26,675 bases of DNA from NCBI GenBank assembly GCA_014378085.1, contig JACMOJ010000159.1, positions 1-26,675 on the forward strand. Reading direction: 5' to 3'. This document shows positions 25,007 to 26,675 of the stretch, piece by piece. Origin of the DNA: Burkholderiales bacterium. Its GTDB lineage: Bacteria; Pseudomonadota; Gammaproteobacteria; Burkholderiales; Usitatibacteraceae. Position 1 is the first letter of the stretch. Each line of letters opens with the position of its first letter. The position numbers and the translations under genes are program-made. The notes beneath the pieces were generated by a model that was not told where the DNA came from, ran no database searches, and saw nothing but the letters and a program-made list of their open reading frames with translations.

Positions 25007-25021
25007 TAGTCGGTGCATAAT
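24992..25021 (+). promoter_or_regulatory. Candidate promoter of the DUF1684 gene, overlapping the repeat
   Basis: CTTACA (24992-24997, four of six to the sigma-70 -35 consensus) is followed after 18 bp by CATAAT (25016-25021, five of six). Transcription would begin near 25028, giving a leader of about 38 bases before the ATG at 25066, which has GGGGA at a suitable distance. Judged by eye. Confidence 0.4.
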
Positions 25022-25065
25022 TTAGGCCATGTTTAGCGCCAATTACTGTTAGCGGGGATATCGCG

Positions 25066-26091
25066 ATGCAAACTCTATTTTCTTCATTTTCTTTCCACCC
25101 AACAATTTCCGCGCCCGTGCGCTTGCGCGGCTTCACCTGTTGCTTGTCCGTTGCCGCGTTTGTTGTCCTCGCCTTTTCACATTCCCAAGGCGTGTTTGCG
25201 ACAACCGCAGCGCCGTCCAAAACCGCCACCAAGTCCGACGTGTCGCCGATTGATCTTGAATATCTCGCCGACTTAGAGTCGTGGCGCGATCGTGTGGAGC
25301 AAAACTTGCGGCGCGACAATGGCTGGCTAACGCTTGCCGGACGATTTACCATGAAAGAGGGTGTTAACACTTTTGGCACCGGTGCTAGCAACGATATCGT
25401 TTTTCCGTCGCAGTTAGCCGGTGTCGGCCCGACGCGATTGGGGACCATCACGGTCGACGGCAAAAGTAAAACAGTCACCCTGCAGCCAGCTGAGAGCACC
25501 AACTGGACGTCGGAAGGAAAACTTTTTCAGGGCGAGCGAAAGCTCAGCGCGTCCTCTAGCAAACGTGACTGGGTCGCACTCGACCGCATTTCGATGCACG
25601 TCATCGAGCGAGAGGGCAAGTACATCCTGCGCCTGGCGAATAACAAATCCGATGTGCGCGCAAGTTTTAAGGGGCGGTTGTGGTATCCGCCCGCCATGGC
25701 GTTCAAAACCACCGCGAAGTTCATGCCTTATCCACCCGGCAAAACGATTCCGATCGTCAACGTAATCGACGAAGTGAGTGATGAGCCGTCGCCGGGTTAT
25801 GTGGAATTTATGCTCAAAGGCAAAAAATATAAACTCGACGCGGTAGGCGATGATGGTGGATTGTTTTTCGTCATGCGCGACGGCACCGCCGGTGATACCA
25901 CCTATCGACCTTCGCGTTTTCTGTACGTTGAACAGAAGCCAGAGCCGAACAAACCCTTTTCGTTGGATTTTAATCGCGCCTACAATCCGCCTTGCGCGTT
26001 TTCTGAATTCACGACCTGCCCGTTGCCACCAAAACAAAACATATTGCCCATCCGCGTCGATGCTGGTGAAAAATACCGCAAACCGGCCTGA
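25066..26091 (+). CDS. Exported DUF1684 family protein
   Basis: A 341-residue protein with an N-terminal hydrophobic stretch (CCLSVAAFVVLAFSHSQG, about residues 26-45) preceded by a longer than usual basic region, so a signal peptide or anchor. The DUF1684 domain starts at LADLESWRDRVEQNLRRDNGWLTLAG and ends with the diagnostic FNRAYNPPCAFSEFTTCPLPPKQNILPIRVDAGEK in outline. The two Cys residues near the end are conserved and could pair. Function is unknown. The start ATG has GGGGA seven bases upstream. Its TGA abuts the stop of the convergent nucleotidyltransferase gene, so the palindrome TGATCA (26089-26094) holds both stops. Confidence 0.92.
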   Translation: MQTLFSSFSFHPTISAPVRLRGFTCCLSVAAFVVLAFSHSQGVFATTAAPSKTATKSDVSPIDLEYLADLESWRDRVEQNLRRDNGWLTLAGRFTMKEGVNTFGTGASNDIVFPSQLAGVGPTRLGTITVDGKSKTVTLQPAESTNWTSEGKLFQGERKLSASSSKRDWVALDRISMHVIEREGKYILRLANNKSDVRASFKGRLWYPPAMAFKTTAKFMPYPPGKTIPIVNVIDEVSDEPSPGYVEFMLKGKKYKLDAVGDDGGLFFVMRDGTAGDTTYRPSRFLYVEQKPEPNKPFSLDFNRAYNPPCAFSEFTTCPLPPKQNILPIRVDAGEKYRKPA

Positions 26092-26675
26092 TCAGTCTCG
26101 CCCAAGGTCTGCCTTTGTATCAATGTCGACGAGCACCCCCGCATCGTTCACAGGTAGCTCCTGAACATGCGCGCCAAAAGTTTGCACGATTGATCGCGCG
26201 CCGGCGTCGCCGCTGAGCTTGGTGAGGGAATCGAAGTAATCGCGGCCGAATGCAACCGGATGCCCGCGCTGGCCTCGGTAAGTAGGAATCACGATGCTCG
26301 ATGGCGTTCGAACGTTGCCTGCGACGTCCCGATACGTTGAGGGCAACACAAACGGCATATCGGCGAGGCCGATGAGCCATCCGTCGGCGTCGGCGGCCGC
26401 GCTCATGCTCACACTCACGCCAGCGACAATCGAGGTGGCCATCCCGTCACCGGCATGTTGGTTCACGATATACCGAAGATCCAGCTCTCTCACAATCCGT
26501 TCCGCGAGAGAAACTAATTCCGCATCATCACGAACGACAATCGTGACATGCGCCAACGCGGCGCGCATGGCAGCAGCGGTGGTCTCCAGAATCGTTTTGC
26601 CAGAGTCCAGTGTTGCCAGCAGCTTTCTGCCGCCAAACCGTTCACCAAGACCAGCGGCGAGAAGGATGCCTGCAA
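26092..26675 (-). CDS. MocA/MobA-like nucleotidyltransferase, 5' end outside the window
   Basis: The minus-strand frame is open to the window edge. There it reads AGILLAAGLGERFGGRKLL, the nucleotide-binding signature LAAGxGxRFGGxK of the NTP_transf_3 family, so the gene starts beyond 26675. An ATG at 26568 is internal. Later segments are HVTIVVRDD, a GDGMATSIVAGV stretch, GWLIGLADMPFVLPSTY with the metal-binding Asp, and TYRGQRGHPVAFGRDYF. LADMPFV and the GHPVAF signature favour molybdenum cofactor cytidylyltransferase (MocA) over MobA, but other family members cannot be excluded. The protein is probably cytoplasmic and about 195-200 residues long. Confidence 0.88.
   Translation of the reverse strand, partial: AGILLAAGLGERFGGRKLLATLDSGKTILETTAAAMRAALAHVTIVVRDDAELVSLAERIVRELDLRYIVNQHAGDGMATSIVAGVSVSMSAAADADGWLIGLADMPFVLPSTYRDVAGNVRTPSSIVIPTYRGQRGHPVAFGRDYFDSLTKLSGDAGARSIVQTFGAHVQELPVNDAGVLVDIDTKADLGRD

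Overview
The window is about 26.7 kb of chromosomal DNA, GC-rich by eye, from a Gram-negative bacterium, most likely a betaproteobacterium near the Burkholderiales. The evidence is gene order: tsaB-rimI-family-4 UDG, lemA followed by two TPM-domain genes, an OmpR/EnvZ-type pair, pmbA divergent from darP (yjgA) with mogA behind it, and ilvE-small CHCC zinc finger-waaF. The heptosyltransferase WaaF implies lipopolysaccharide. I see no tRNA or rRNA gene, insertion sequence, prophage or CRISPR array. The region reads as ordinary chromosome with some lightly characterised accessory genes.

Layout. 1-3040 (+): 3' part of an LD-carboxypeptidase gene, then a single-subunit molybdopterin oxidoreductase. 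3236-3520 (+): a small exported PsiF-repeat protein with a clear terminator. 3658-8086 (-): tsaB, rimI, uracil-DNA glycosylase, lemA and two TPM-domain genes, packed tightly or overlapping. 8087-8408: gene-free, with a six-copy 12-bp tandem repeat. 8409-12851 (-): four exported proteins in a row (EF-hand protein, alpha/beta hydrolase, DUF1800, DUF1501). 13069-15207 (+): response regulator and sensor kinase, divergent from the EF-hand gene across a repeat-rich spacer. 15204-17663 (-): pmbA and an orphan Tat-dependent TRAP solute-binding protein. 17916-19786 (+): darP, mogA and a carboxylesterase. 19803-22455 (-): a membrane class III adenylate cyclase followed by a patatin-like phospholipase. 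22773-24965 (+): ilvE, zinc-finger protein and waaF. 25066-26091 (+): exported DUF1684 protein. 26092-26675 (-): MocA/MobA-like nucleotidyltransferase cut by the window end.

How the genes fit together. tsaB and rimI serve tRNA and ribosomal-protein modification. darP serves 50S assembly. pmbA is the TldE half of a peptide-processing protease. ldcA and waaF act on the envelope. mogA, the MocA-like gene and the oxidoreductase share a molybdenum-cofactor theme without being adjacent. The most interesting parts are the spacer between the EF-hand gene and the two-component system (a perfect 9-bp inverted repeat plus two pairs of 10-bp-spaced direct repeats), the exported four-gene block controlled from its other side, the cyclase-patatin pair, and several short-unit tandem repeats that have lengthened protein ends or sit in promoters. 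None of these is proven to be a new system; each is a hypothesis with a stated test.
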